64,000 nucleotides of DNA from Winogradskyella aurantia (GCF_002266855.1 NZ_NGJN01000003.1:372001-436000), one strand, 5' to 3'. Positions 1-8,686 are shown, numbered from the stretch's first letter. The notes: a model not told the origin generated them from the sequence alone. Translations and numbers: made by a program.

Positions 1-57
1 GATGCCCATGAACACGGTATGGATGCCTATCCAGACTTTCGTCTCAATGAACATTAA
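1..57 (+). CDS. C-terminal end of an unidentified gene (partial)
   Basis: Frame 1 is open from the first base and ends in a TAA at 55-57. It encodes the last 18 residues, DAHEHGMDAYPDFRLNEH. A terminator hairpin follows about 25 bases later, which supports this being a real gene end. The fragment is too short for any family assignment; it is hydrophilic and His/Asp-rich. The gene body lies upstream of the window. Confidence 0.5.
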   Translation, partial: DAHEHGMDAYPDFRLNEH

Positions 58-82
58 CAAAACTAAATCTATAAATAAAAAA

Positions 83-113
83 CCCTCATTGCTCTGCGTT
101 GAGGGATTTTTAT
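83..113. terminator. Bidirectional intrinsic terminator
   Basis: The arms ccctca (83-88) and tgaggg (100-105) form a hairpin. It is flanked by a T-rich run on the plus side (107-111) and an A-run (76-82) that becomes a T-run on the minus strand. It sits between the convergent ends of the partial plus-strand gene and the minus-strand ppc gene and can serve both. Confidence 0.7.
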
Positions 114-131
114 TCTTATATCAAAATAAGG

Positions 132-2711
132 TTATGCAGAATTACGACTTGCATTAATATTTCCGAATAAAGATCTTGTAACCATCTTTTCAAAAACAGT
201 AATCTTTTCTTGGTCTTTTACCTCTGCTCCTTCTAGCTCTTGCATTTTCTTTAAAGCATATTGCTGAATGGTAAGTAAGGGCAAAACAATAGATTCCCGC
301 ACGGCAATTGAAGCCTTGGCTACCGGTTCATCTTCCATTAATTCCTTAAATCCGGTCAGTTTCAGTATCAGACGTTTTGTGGTTTGGTACTCTTCATAAA
401 TCAATTTCCAAAAGTCTCCAAACTCTGGGTCATCTGCCATATATCTCGTTAAGCTGAAAAAAGATTTTGATAAGGACATCATGCTATTGGCAATCAAGGT
501 TCGAAAAAACCTTGAGTTCTGGAACAAGTGCTGTACCTTTTCAAATTCACCATTATCCTCGTAATGCTTTAAAGCAGTACCAACACCATAAAAGCCCGGT
601 ACATTTTGTTTTAACTGACTCCATGATCCCACAAAAGGAATAGCCCTTAAATCCTTAAAGTTTAATCCCTCTGACTTACCCCGCTTAGATGGACGACTTC
701 CTATATTTGTTTTTGCATAATATTTTAGGGTGCTCATATGTTCTAGATATGGCATAAACTTTGGATGATTTTTAAAATCGACATAGGTCTGATAACTTAA
801 TTTTGCCAAATTATCCATTACCGTTCTATCATTCGGTTCCATTTCAAGATTCTTATCATTTAGGCGGTTCATAATACCCGAACTTATAAGTTGTTCCATA
901 TTATATTGAGAAGAGTCTAGGGTACCAAAATTAGAACTTATGGTCTGTCCCTGAATGGTGAGTTGAATTTCCTTATCTTCAATAGTAGGACCTAAGGATG
1001 CGTAAAACTGATGGGTTTTTCCACCGCCACGTGCTGGTGGACCACCTCTACCATCAAAAAATATGACATCAATCTGATATTTCCTAGAAAGTGCCGTTAA
1101 GGCTTCCTTGGCCCTAAAAATTCCCCAATTGGCCATGAGGTAACCACCGTCTTTCGTGCCATCACTAAAACCTAACATTATGGTTTGCCTATTTCCCCGA
1201 TTCTCTAAATGTTTTCTGTAATGCGAATTAGTATATAACTCCTCCATTACTCCAGGTGCTGCCTCTAAGTCTGTAACTGTTTCAAACAAAGGAACCACAT
1301 CCGCAGTTAACTCATCATGGAACGCTACAATCTTGAGCATAGCAAATAATTGTAATACATTGAGGGTAGTCTGGTTGTTACTAATAATATATCGGCTACA
1401 GGCTATTTCACCGTTAGTCTCCTGAATAGATTTCATAGCCTTTATCGTTTCCGTAATATTTACAGCCTGTTCATTTTTGAAAACCATAGTACCGATAGAA
1501 CCTTTAATCCCAGCCAGATGATCCTTCTGTTTTTGAAGGGACAGATTGAAGAAATCCTTAGGAAACAGGTCACTTCCACTTTCAATAAGTTCGGAAACCA
1601 ACGTCCTAAACATACTATCATGTACTCGGCTATCCTGTCTTATATCCAAGCTTGCAAAATGATACCCAAATAAAGTGGTCTTGTTGATTAGTGAGGTTAC
1701 TTTATCAACGAATAAGGATTGATGCTCTGCCTCTAGTATGTCTCTAATTTCAAACAACTCCTTTCTAAATTCGTCCAGTGCAATTTGGTCATCCTTATAC
1801 AATAAGGTATTGTGCAAACGATGATTTAAGGTTATCACGCGTTCCCTAATACCTTTAAAGGTTAATCGCCTTCTCAAATATTTTACATCCTTTATGTAAT
1901 TCTTAATTATGGATTCTTTGAGCTTTTTAGCTACATTGAGTGTAATTTGTGGCGTTACAAAAGGATTTCCGTCCCTGTCTCCTCCAGGCCAAAACCCAAT
2001 ATTTATAATAGAATTATTGATTTCTCGATATTCAAAAATATTTTGTTGTACATAATCATAAATACTCCCAAAGGAATGGTAAAATACATTTTTTAGATAC
2101 CATATTAAATTAACGGCCTCATCATAGGGTGTGGGCTTTTTGTCCTTAAAAAATGGTGTTTTGCCCAATTGCCCCAACAGAGTTTCAATCTCTGGTAAAT
2201 CATCTTGCTTAATGGCCTCGGCTAAATCGGTAATAATACCTAGCACGGTACCAGGATAGAACTGTGTTGGATGGGCCGTCAATACAATGCGCACATTGAA
2301 TGATTCCAAATAATCTTGCAATAATTGTGTCTTGTTATCAGCAGCTGCATTTTCTTTTAAACTTCGCAAGGTCCCTACCCCTTCCATGTTATTAACAATA
2401 GGAAAGGCTGCATCCTCAACAGCATCAAACAGCACCACTTGGCGTTCTATATATTGAATAAATCGAAACAACAAATTAATCTGACTCTTTTCAGAACGTC
2501 TCGCTTGGTATTTTCGAAAAAACGTATCAACTATAGTCGTGGGGTCGTCATTATTCTCAAACCCCAATTTACAAGTCTCGTGGAACAATGGTAAGAGCAC
2601 GACAGTTTTTGAAATGGTATCAAAAGGTAGCGTCATAAAGATGCTATTGTATATTTGGTATTTTGATAATACGTTTTGGTTAAATCGTGTTAATTTAGGT
2701 TCAGTATGCAT
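132..2711 (-). CDS. ppc: Phosphoenolpyruvate carboxylase
   Basis: Makes oxaloacetate from phosphoenolpyruvate and bicarbonate, refilling the TCA cycle; cytosolic. The family signatures are intact: VLTAHPT at residues 143-149 with the catalytic His147, FWPGGDRDGNPF at about 240-251, GFSDGTKDGG near 508 and the Gly-rich FFDGRGGPPARGGGKTHQ loop near 545. At 859 residues it is close to the usual 870-950. The C-terminus reads RNSA, whereas the classical enzymes end in an invariant NTG; this could be a clade feature. There is no plant-type N-terminal phosphorylation extension. It stands alone, divergent from the SAM-riboswitch metY unit, and ends at a shared terminator. Confidence 0.96.
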   Translation of the reverse strand: MHTEPKLTRFNQNVLSKYQIYNSIFMTLPFDTISKTVVLLPLFHETCKLGFENNDDPTTIVDTFFRKYQARRSEKSQINLLFRFIQYIERQVVLFDAVEDAAFPIVNNMEGVGTLRSLKENAAADNKTQLLQDYLESFNVRIVLTAHPTQFYPGTVLGIITDLAEAIKQDDLPEIETLLGQLGKTPFFKDKKPTPYDEAVNLIWYLKNVFYHSFGSIYDYVQQNIFEYREINNSIINIGFWPGGDRDGNPFVTPQITLNVAKKLKESIIKNYIKDVKYLRRRLTFKGIRERVITLNHRLHNTLLYKDDQIALDEFRKELFEIRDILEAEHQSLFVDKVTSLINKTTLFGYHFASLDIRQDSRVHDSMFRTLVSELIESGSDLFPKDFFNLSLQKQKDHLAGIKGSIGTMVFKNEQAVNITETIKAMKSIQETNGEIACSRYIISNNQTTLNVLQLFAMLKIVAFHDELTADVVPLFETVTDLEAAPGVMEELYTNSHYRKHLENRGNRQTIMLGFSDGTKDGGYLMANWGIFRAKEALTALSRKYQIDVIFFDGRGGPPARGGGKTHQFYASLGPTIEDKEIQLTIQGQTISSNFGTLDSSQYNMEQLISSGIMNRLNDKNLEMEPNDRTVMDNLAKLSYQTYVDFKNHPKFMPYLEHMSTLKYYAKTNIGSRPSKRGKSEGLNFKDLRAIPFVGSWSQLKQNVPGFYGVGTALKHYEDNGEFEKVQHLFQNSRFFRTLIANSMMSLSKSFFSLTRYMADDPEFGDFWKLIYEEYQTTKRLILKLTGFKELMEDEPVAKASIAVRESIVLPLLTIQQYALKKMQELEGAEVKDQEKITVFEKMVTRSLFGNINASRNSA

Positions 2712-2807
2712 AGAAATAATTGATCGTATTTACTTGATTTTAGCCCGAGTTTCTCAGGAAATCTAAAGATACCATATTTAAAATGATTCTTAAAAAGAAT
2801 GAAAAAA

Positions 2808-2840
2808 TTTGGATATTAAATTTTTGTTATGCAATATTTG
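2808..2840 (+). promoter_or_regulatory. Possible promoter of the riboswitch-metY transcript
   Basis: TTTG at 2808-2811 and AATATTTG at 2833-2840 resemble the Bacteroidota TTTG / TAnnTTTG pair, with one mismatch and a slightly long 21-base spacer. It would start transcription just upstream of the SAM riboswitch at 2871. This is only a motif match. Confidence 0.35.
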
Positions 2841-2870
2841 TATTCACAAAGTTCAAAGACTTACTGAAAT

Positions 2871-2988
2871 GTTATCAAGAAAGGTGGAGGGAATAGACCC
2901 GCTGAAGCCTTAGCAACCCTTATTATTAAGAAGGTGCTAAATTCTACTATATTTTTTAATTCATTAATTAAGAAATTGGATAGATAAC
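2871..2988 (+). ncRNA. SAM-I (S-box) riboswitch
   Basis: The conserved SAM-I core is visible: gttatcaagaaaggtggagg at 2871-2890, then gaccc, gctgaagcc, tagcaaccc, and aaggtgcta near 2931-2939. The P1 helix closes by gttatc (2871-2876) pairing with gataac (2983-2988). It lies 123 bases upstream of metY, as expected for control of sulfur-amino-acid genes by S-adenosylmethionine. The expression platform is less clear: aaaccaa (2991-2997) can pair with ttggttt (3074-3080), followed by a T-run near 3083-3088, which would give a terminator when SAM is bound. Confidence 0.93.
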
Positions 2989-3110
2989 CCAAACCAAGTG
3001 CTCATCTGCATTTGGCAAATTTCTTTATAACATTTTTCTATTAAGTACGCTTCTAAAGAGGCTTATTTGGCTTTTGGTTTAATTTTTTATTAACTCAAAA
3101 ACTTAGAAAA

Positions 3111-4409
3111 ATGAGTACACAAAATTTCGCAACCAAAGCGTTGCACGCAGGACATGATGTCACAAAGAATGGTGGAACAAGAGCTGTTCCTATTTACCAA
3201 TCTACGGCTTATGTTTTCAATGATTCCGACCATGCGGCTAATCTATTTTCGCTGGCGGAACCTGGAAACATCTACAGCAGAATTAACAATCCTACTAATG
3301 ACATTTTAGAACAACGCTTAGCAGCGCTTGAAGGTGGCATTGCAGCAGTAGCCACTGCATCGGGTACCTCGGCCATTGCTACGACCTTACTTACATTACT
3401 AAAGGCTGGCGATCATATCGTAGCTTCGAACAGTTTATATGGAGGCACCTATAATCTGCTCAGTGTAACCTTACCGAGACATGGCGTTACAACAACCTTT
3501 GTTGACCCTTCAGAACCAAATAGTTTTGAAAATGCCGCTCAAGAAAACACTCGTGCTTTTTTTATTGAATCTTTAGGCAACCCCAAGTTAGACGTCCTTG
3601 ATATTGCTGCTATTTCCACCCAAGCCAAAGCTTATAAAGTGCCTTTAATTGTAGATAATACGGTGGCTACACCTTACTTACTTAACCCTATTTCATATGG
3701 TGCTAATATTGTTATTCATTCCCTAACCAAATATATTAATGGTAATGGCACTACCCTTGGAGGCATCATCATTGATGCTGGTACCTTTGACTGGACCAAC
3801 GGAAAGTTTCCCGAATTTACTGAACCTTCACCCGGTTATCATGGTTTAGTTTACAGTGAAGCTCTAGATGCGGCAGCATTCATCGCTAAAGTAAGAATTG
3901 AAGGCCTTCGGGATTATGGTGGTGCACTGAGCCCGTTCAATGCCTTTCAAATTATCCAAGGTCTTGAAACTTTAGAGATTCGCATAAAAAAACATAGCGA
4001 AAATGCCTTGGCTCTTGCCAAGTGGCTACAGGAACAAGATGAAGTTACTTGGGTAAATTACCCAGGTCTAGACACCAGTCCATATAAATCCCTAGCGGAA
4101 CACTATTTGCCAAACGGTCAAAGCGGTATTGTCACCTTTGGTGCTAAGGGAGGTTTTGATGCTGCGAAAATTATAGCCGATAAAACAGAATTGTTTTCGC
4201 TATTGGCCAATATTGGCGATACAAAATCACTTATTATTCACCCCGCCAGTACCACACACCAACAGTTAAGTGACGAGGCCCAGGAAGCAACAGGCGTAAC
4301 CAAGGACTTAATTCGATTATCTGTCGGCTTAGAAAATATTGAAGACCTAAAATCCGATTTAAAAAATGCGTTTTCCATCGTTAAGCAGAGTTATCTGCTC
4401 CATAATTAA
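3111..4409 (+). CDS. metY: O-acetylhomoserine sulfhydrylase (O-acetylhomoserine aminocarboxypropyltransferase)
   Basis: PLP enzyme of the Cys/Met metabolism family that makes homocysteine from O-acetylhomoserine and sulfide in methionine synthesis. Visible features are the ALEGG and SGTSA cofactor loop (about 73-88), SLYGGTYN (108-115), the VDNT strand (181-184) and the Schiff-base Lys207 in HSLTKYINGNG. At 432 residues with a TTLGGIIID insertion it matches MetY (about 430) better than the shorter MetB/MetZ. It lies behind the SAM riboswitch and just ahead of the metX-like gene, so high SAM should repress it. The ATG start is preceded by an A-rich stretch, normal for this phylum. Confidence 0.93.
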   Translation: MSTQNFATKALHAGHDVTKNGGTRAVPIYQSTAYVFNDSDHAANLFSLAEPGNIYSRINNPTNDILEQRLAALEGGIAAVATASGTSAIATTLLTLLKAGDHIVASNSLYGGTYNLLSVTLPRHGVTTTFVDPSEPNSFENAAQENTRAFFIESLGNPKLDVLDIAAISTQAKAYKVPLIVDNTVATPYLLNPISYGANIVIHSLTKYINGNGTTLGGIIIDAGTFDWTNGKFPEFTEPSPGYHGLVYSEALDAAAFIAKVRIEGLRDYGGALSPFNAFQIIQGLETLEIRIKKHSENALALAKWLQEQDEVTWVNYPGLDTSPYKSLAEHYLPNGQSGIVTFGAKGGFDAAKIIADKTELFSLLANIGDTKSLIIHPASTTHQQLSDEAQEATGVTKDLIRLSVGLENIEDLKSDLKNAFSIVKQSYLLHN

Positions 4410-4430
4410 TCTTTAGTGTTGTTAGTTAGT

Positions 4431-4474
4431 ATCAGATGCCTTCAATTTGGGAGGCATCTGATTAATTACTTTTT
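4431..4474 (+). terminator. Intercistronic hairpin between metY and metX
   Basis: A perfect 11-bp inverted repeat, atcagatgcct (4431-4441) and aggcatctgat (4452-4462), encloses a 10-base loop. A short T-run follows at 4470-4474 after 7 bases. It may partially terminate transcription or stabilise the metY message, setting the metY:metX ratio. Confidence 0.6.
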
Positions 4475-4488
4475 AAAAATTGGTTTGT

Positions 4489-5502
4489 ATGGAAAAGTTA
4501 CATAACATTAAAATAGAAAATTTTAAATTCCAATCAGGTGATACTTTAGATATCGATTTAAGCTATCAAATTTTTGGACAGCCCCTAAATGATGCTCCAG
4601 TCATTCTGGTCAATCATGCATTAACGGGAAATTCCCAGGTCTGTGGGAAACATGGCTGGTGGCAAAACCTAATAGGGCCAGATAAGTGTATAGACACCAA
4701 TATCTATACTGTATTGGCTTTTAATGTTCCTGGAAATGGTTATGCCCCAACCAATGACAATCAAATCAAAAACCACAAAATCATGTCAGCCAGAGATATT
4801 GCCCATATTTTTGGTATTGGGTTAGAGAAACTTAAGATTGATTGCCTATTTGCTGTTATTGGTGGTTCTGTAGGAGGTGGAATAGCTTGGGAGCTAGCCG
4901 CACTTTACCCTAAGCTCATTGAACATTTAATACCGATTGCTTCAGATTGGAAAGCTACAGATTGGCTTATTGCCAATTGCCACATTCAAGAGGCCATTTT
5001 GTTGCATTCTAGGAACCCATTAGCCGATGCCCGTATGCATGCTATGACCTTATACCGAACTCCTGAGTCATTTTCTCATAAATTTAAGAGAAGTCGCAAC
5101 GATACTGGCATTTTTAATGCCGCCTCCTGGCTAAACCATCACGGCCTAAAGCTCCAAGAGCGATTTCAACTATCTGCCTATAAAATTATGAATCAGATTT
5201 TAATGACTATTGATATTACTAAGGACAGAGGTAATTTTATTGATGTAGCCTCTCAGATAAAGTCCAATATTCATATTATTGCTATAAATTCTGACTTATT
5301 CTTTAAACCGGAGGAGAATTGGTCATCCTATGTGGAACTGAAAAGCGTAAAAGAAAATGTTTGGATTCACGAATTAAAGTCCATTCATGGCCATGACGCC
5401 TTTCTCATAGAATTTGATCAACTTCAACGTTTTTTACGTCCCATATTTTCGCCCTCGAAATCTGTTAAAGCGGATATTCCGCTAATTCATAAATGTGCGT
5501 AA
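4489..5502 (+). CDS. metX: Homoserine O-acetyltransferase family protein (MetX-like alpha/beta hydrolase)
   Basis: Expected to acetylate homoserine to give the substrate of the preceding MetY. Alpha/beta-hydrolase fold: an oxyanion region HALTGNSQV (about 43-51), GPDKCIDTNIY (64-73), the nucleophile elbow GGSVGG with Ser127 (GGSMGG in typical MetX), an Asp near 267 (INSDLFF) and the GHDAFL His near 300. At 337 residues it is a little shorter than most MetX. I start at the ATG at 4489; an in-frame TTG at 4480 is possible but less likely. The operon position supports methionine synthesis. The substitution next to the nucleophile leaves some doubt about the acyl donor. Confidence 0.8.
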   Translation: MEKLHNIKIENFKFQSGDTLDIDLSYQIFGQPLNDAPVILVNHALTGNSQVCGKHGWWQNLIGPDKCIDTNIYTVLAFNVPGNGYAPTNDNQIKNHKIMSARDIAHIFGIGLEKLKIDCLFAVIGGSVGGGIAWELAALYPKLIEHLIPIASDWKATDWLIANCHIQEAILLHSRNPLADARMHAMTLYRTPESFSHKFKRSRNDTGIFNAASWLNHHGLKLQERFQLSAYKIMNQILMTIDITKDRGNFIDVASQIKSNIHIIAINSDLFFKPEENWSSYVELKSVKENVWIHELKSIHGHDAFLIEFDQLQRFLRPIFSPSKSVKADIPLIHKCA

Positions 5503-5510
5503 TACATCAA

Positions 5511-5538
5511 AATCCCGAACTTCCGTTCGGGATTTTTT
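5511..5538 (+). terminator. Intrinsic terminator of metY-metX
   Basis: A perfect 10-bp stem, aatcccgaac (5511-5520) and gttcgggatt (5525-5534), has a 4-base loop and runs straight into a T-tract. It ends the methionine unit 9 bases after the metX stop codon. Confidence 0.92.
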
Positions 5539-5582
5539 ATATCTACATACAGTTTTTCATTTCTGACATGGTATGTCATGTC

Positions 5583-5609
5583 CTTGTCATTGGTAACTCC
5601 TTACTTTTG
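5583..5609 (+). promoter_or_regulatory. Bacteroidota-type promoter for a small RNA
   Basis: TACTTTTG at 5602-5609 is an exact match to the -7 element TAnnTTTG. A TTG at 5584-5586 lies 15-16 bases upstream as a partial -33 element. Transcription would begin near 5616, with no ORF start close downstream but a strong terminator at 5752-5780. Confidence 0.6.
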
Positions 5610-5615
5610 CCGCGT

Positions 5616-5780
5616 AAATAGTAAGCATCCCCTAACTGCTTATTAATTTGCTCAGAGGAGAGAAGTATTTTTTTAGTATCCTGATAAGATAGTGATTAAG
5701 ATTAAGATTGGTTAATAGCGACAACCTTCTCTCCTTTAACCCTAAATTAAGAAAAGAGCGTCTTTTGACGCTCTTTTTTT
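5616..5780 (+). ncRNA. Candidate free-standing small RNA (about 165 nt)
   Basis: The segment lies between a terminator (5511-5538) and the XRE gene. It has its own promoter match and ends in its own terminator. It can fold: a 5' hairpin pairs gtaagca (5621-5627) with tgcttat (5637-5643), and a long-range 10-bp helix pairs aggagagaag (5656-5665) with cttctctcct (5726-5735) around an A/T-rich interior. No plausible ORF fills it. Size, isolation and a long helix with a large internal region recall 6S-type RNAs, for which a flavobacterial class is known, but I cannot align it and do not claim that identity. It could alternatively be a long leader of the downstream XRE gene. Confidence 0.55.
5752..5780 (+). 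terminator. Intrinsic terminator of the candidate small RNA
   Basis: agagcgtc (5755-5762) pairs perfectly with gacgctct (5767-5774) across a tttt loop. The stem is extended by A/T pairs and followed by a 7-T run. It ends 73 bases before the XRE gene. Confidence 0.9.
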
Positions 5781-5852
5781 ATCATCTATTTTACAGTGAT
5801 GGATTTCTTAATAAATTCCTCTAAAACTCTTATTTTTAATAAATTTATTTAG

Positions 5853-6728
5853 GTGAAAAAGTTTCAAACTCTTGGCGAGCTCATTAAGTCTTATCGCTTA
5901 TATCATAATATTTCTCAATCTGATTTAGCCTCAAACTTAGACGTTGATGCCCGCTCGGTGATGCGTTGGGAAAAGAACGAAACCCTTTTAAACATGGAAA
6001 AGGAAGGGATGCTTGCAAAAGAGACCTTTATCCCATATCAAGTTATCAGGAATTTGAATTCCACAAATCAAATCCCCACATTCTATGATTTTGGACTGCG
6101 GAAGTATTCTCTGTCCTCTGTATCAAACGAGCTTCCAGACGCTGACTGGATAAAATCAAAAATAGACATTAGCACCGATAGGGTAAGACCTATAAAGACA
6201 AAAGAAGATCTTATTCCTATTTTAAGACATACCGAGTTACAAAATAACCCACTTAAAACAACAGATATAGAATTACTTTGGGAAGCTACTAAACACCTAC
6301 CCGAGTTAAATCTCATCATGTTTGACCAATCAGGATATTACTCTGGCCACTGTATATACTTTAGTTTAAGCGAAAGAACATACCATAAAATACGAAACAG
6401 GGATTGCGAGGAGAATGAATTAACACCCAATGATCTAGTGAATTTTAAAACTCAAGATTATCCTATTTTTTACTGTCATAGCATCACTGCCGACTGCAAC
6501 GAGAATTTCTTTTATATCATCGGTACAGTCTTAAAGTTTTTTAGGGACAGTTCCTTAGGAGATTATTTATATGCCCTACTCACTTCAAGACATGACTCGC
6601 ATAATATGAGCGAACAGCTTGGCGTAAAAACCGTGTGGGAAGATTATGATATAAAGGAAACTTACAATTTGAGAGATGCACCTCGACTAGTGGAAGGGAC
6701 ATTTAATTCTTTTTTAGCTTCAGGATAG
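5853..6728 (+). CDS. XRE-family helix-turn-helix protein with a C-terminal domain of unknown role
   Basis: 291 residues. The N-terminus (about 5-45) is a Cro/C1-type helix-turn-helix: TLGELIKSYRLYHNISQSDL, then DVDARSVMRWEKNE. A linker leads to a globular domain (about 125-290) with NLIMFDQSGYYSGHCIYF and FFYIIGTVLKFF segments that have the feel of an acetyltransferase-like fold, but I see no clear acetyl-CoA loop. The start is GTG: a stop codon (TAG) lies directly upstream and the next in-frame ATG would cut through the HTH. It is followed by dadA. Its regulatory target is unknown. Confidence 0.75.
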   Translation: MKKFQTLGELIKSYRLYHNISQSDLASNLDVDARSVMRWEKNETLLNMEKEGMLAKETFIPYQVIRNLNSTNQIPTFYDFGLRKYSLSSVSNELPDADWIKSKIDISTDRVRPIKTKEDLIPILRHTELQNNPLKTTDIELLWEATKHLPELNLIMFDQSGYYSGHCIYFSLSERTYHKIRNRDCEENELTPNDLVNFKTQDYPIFYCHSITADCNENFFYIIGTVLKFFRDSSLGDYLYALLTSRHDSHNMSEQLGVKTVWEDYDIKETYNLRDAPRLVEGTFNSFLASG

Positions 6729-6812
6729 CAATAATTTCGAATTTTATATTGAAAAGATGGCCCTTTTAATACACCGTTAAGATTTGAATATTAAAACATT
6801 TAAACGTCTATT

Positions 6813-8060
6813 ATGCAGAAACGTGTCATTATTATTGGTGGTGGTATCATAGGATTGTGTGCAGCGTATTATCTTTCTAAAGAAGGTCATTCGGTGAAGG
6901 TCATTGACCAATCGAATCTCAATAGTGGAGCATCCTATGTTAATGCAGGCTATTTATCTCCAAGTCATATCATTCCCCTTTCAGCGCCAGGCGTTATGAA
7001 AAAAGGACTGCAATGGATGTTTAGCCCAACGAGTCCTTTGTATGTTAAACCACGATTTGATCTTGATTTTATAAAATGGGCCTGGGCTTTTAATAAGTCT
7101 TGTACTGTTGAACATGTAAAGAAATCGGCCCCGCTTATCCGAGATATCACAGGCTTAAGTCAAAGGTTATTCGAAGATATCATTTCAACAGAAAAATTCT
7201 CTGCACATTATGAAAAGAAAGGGCTTCTTATGCTTTGTCAAACCCCAAAAACCTTAGAAAACGAATTAAATATGGCCGAGCTTGCAGTTGAACTCGGTTT
7301 AGAAGCAAAAGAAGTTTGCTTAGAAGGCATCAAAGAGATTGAACCTGGTGTTGCAATAAATGCTATTGGCGGTATCTATTACAAATGCGACCATCATTCA
7401 ACGCCACAGGAGTTTATGAGCGATATGAAAGTTTATCTTAAAAATGCGGGAGTTACACTTCATGGAAATGAAAAAGTAGTAGACATGGAAATTCAGAATG
7501 GTGCAATAAGAACTATACAAACAAACAGTCAGCTATTTCAAGCTGATGAAATTGTTCTAGCAGCGGGTTCGTGGAGTTCCATTCTAACTAAAAAGATAGG
7601 TCTTGATCTATTATTACAAGCAGGAAAAGGTTACCGCATTGACACGGAAATAGAAACCCAAATCAGTATCCCAGCGATTTTGGCCGAAGCCAAGGCAGCT
7701 GTAACTCCAATGAACGGATTTACCCGATTTGCTGGTACCATGGAGATTGCAGGCATAAATCATAACATTAATAGGGCGCGTGTTGAGGCTATTGCAAGTG
7801 CCGCTAACCGGTATTATCCTAACATCAATCTTTCTCACGAAGAAAAAGGAAACGCTGCTTGCGGCTTGCGTCCTCTTTCTCCTGATGGACTACCCTACAT
7901 CGGCAAGTCCAATAAATGTAAAAATCTCACCATCGCTGCAGGTCATGCCATGATGGGTTGGAGCATGGGAACAGCGACAGGTCTATTGGTCTCTGAGATT
8001 ATTTCAGATAAAAGACCCTCTTTAGAATTAAATCAATTTCATCCAGATAGACGCTTTTAA
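6813..8060 (+). CDS. dadA: DadA-family FAD-dependent D-amino-acid dehydrogenase
   Basis: Oxidative deamination of a D-amino acid or related imino acid, passing electrons to the respiratory chain. The FAD-binding GGGIIGLCAAYYLS motif sits at about 8-21, followed by the DAO fold. The C-terminal CGLRPLSPDGLPYIG and AAGHAMMGWSMGTATG signatures contact the flavin. At 415 residues it matches DadA. In many flavobacteria such genes act in hydroxyproline or D-amino-acid breakdown, but no racemase or dehydrogenase partner is present here, so the substrate is open. It is 84 bases downstream of the XRE gene and may be its target. Confidence 0.85.
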   Translation: MQKRVIIIGGGIIGLCAAYYLSKEGHSVKVIDQSNLNSGASYVNAGYLSPSHIIPLSAPGVMKKGLQWMFSPTSPLYVKPRFDLDFIKWAWAFNKSCTVEHVKKSAPLIRDITGLSQRLFEDIISTEKFSAHYEKKGLLMLCQTPKTLENELNMAELAVELGLEAKEVCLEGIKEIEPGVAINAIGGIYYKCDHHSTPQEFMSDMKVYLKNAGVTLHGNEKVVDMEIQNGAIRTIQTNSQLFQADEIVLAAGSWSSILTKKIGLDLLLQAGKGYRIDTEIETQISIPAILAEAKAAVTPMNGFTRFAGTMEIAGINHNINRARVEAIASAANRYYPNINLSHEEKGNAACGLRPLSPDGLPYIGKSNKCKNLTIAAGHAMMGWSMGTATGLLVSEIISDKRPSLELNQFHPDRRF

Positions 8061-8128
8061 CGATGTGCTTTGAATAAATCAGCATCTATTATCTTTAACG
8101 TCTTAAAAAAGCTATAATCTTATAACAG

Positions 8129-8608
8129 ATGCAAAACAAGCAAAATGAGAAATTCATGACAGCTGCCGTAGAAGCTGCTTTAGAGGGTATGCGCAATAAT
8201 GAAGGTGGTCCCTTTGGTTGCGTTGTAGTAAAGGATGGAAAAATTATCGGCAAAGGAAATAATAAGGTCACTTCATCCAACGATCCAACGGCACATGCCG
8301 AAATCATTGCCATTAGAGCAGCCTGTACACATCTTAAATCCTTTCAATTGGAAGGTTGCGAAATTTACACGAGTTGTGAACCATGCCCCATGTGTCTAGG
8401 CGCTATATATTGGGCTAGGCCAGAAAAAGTTTATTACGGTAGCAACCAAAGTGATGCCGCTAAAATTGGGTTTGACGATGCTTTTATTTACAAAGAAATA
8501 GCGCTTCCGGGTGATTCTCGCACTATTCCTTTTATTCAAGTTGGACGGAATATCGCCATAAAAACCTTTGAGGAATGGGATATCAAAGAAGATAAAATAG
8601 AATATTGA
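8129..8608 (+). CDS. guaD: Guanine deaminase (CMP/dCMP deaminase fold)
   Basis: Zinc hydrolase converting guanine to xanthine in purine salvage or breakdown. It has the zinc motif HAEIIAIRAA (His and catalytic Glu) and CEPCPMCLGAIYWA (PCxxC). At 159 residues, the C-terminal tail with PFIQVGRNIAIKTFEEW resembles the Bacillus-type guanine deaminase, where the tail closes the active site, rather than the tRNA deaminase TadA. It stands between dadA and the arsenosugar operon with ordinary spacing and is probably transcribed separately. Confidence 0.82.
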   Translation: MQNKQNEKFMTAAVEAALEGMRNNEGGPFGCVVVKDGKIIGKGNNKVTSSNDPTAHAEIIAIRAACTHLKSFQLEGCEIYTSCEPCPMCLGAIYWARPEKVYYGSNQSDAAKIGFDDAFIYKEIALPGDSRTIPFIQVGRNIAIKTFEEWDIKEDKIEY

Positions 8609-8686
8609 ATTAGTGTTCATTCGACATTTTATCCTTAACTCTTAATTGTTTTCAGATTTATGATAATTTTCTGTAATCTTTAAGAA

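Noticed and set aside
2539..2766. 75-codon plus-strand ORF opposite the start of ppc
   Set aside because: Lies antisense to the well-supported N-terminal coding region of ppc, has no family features and no promoter of its own.
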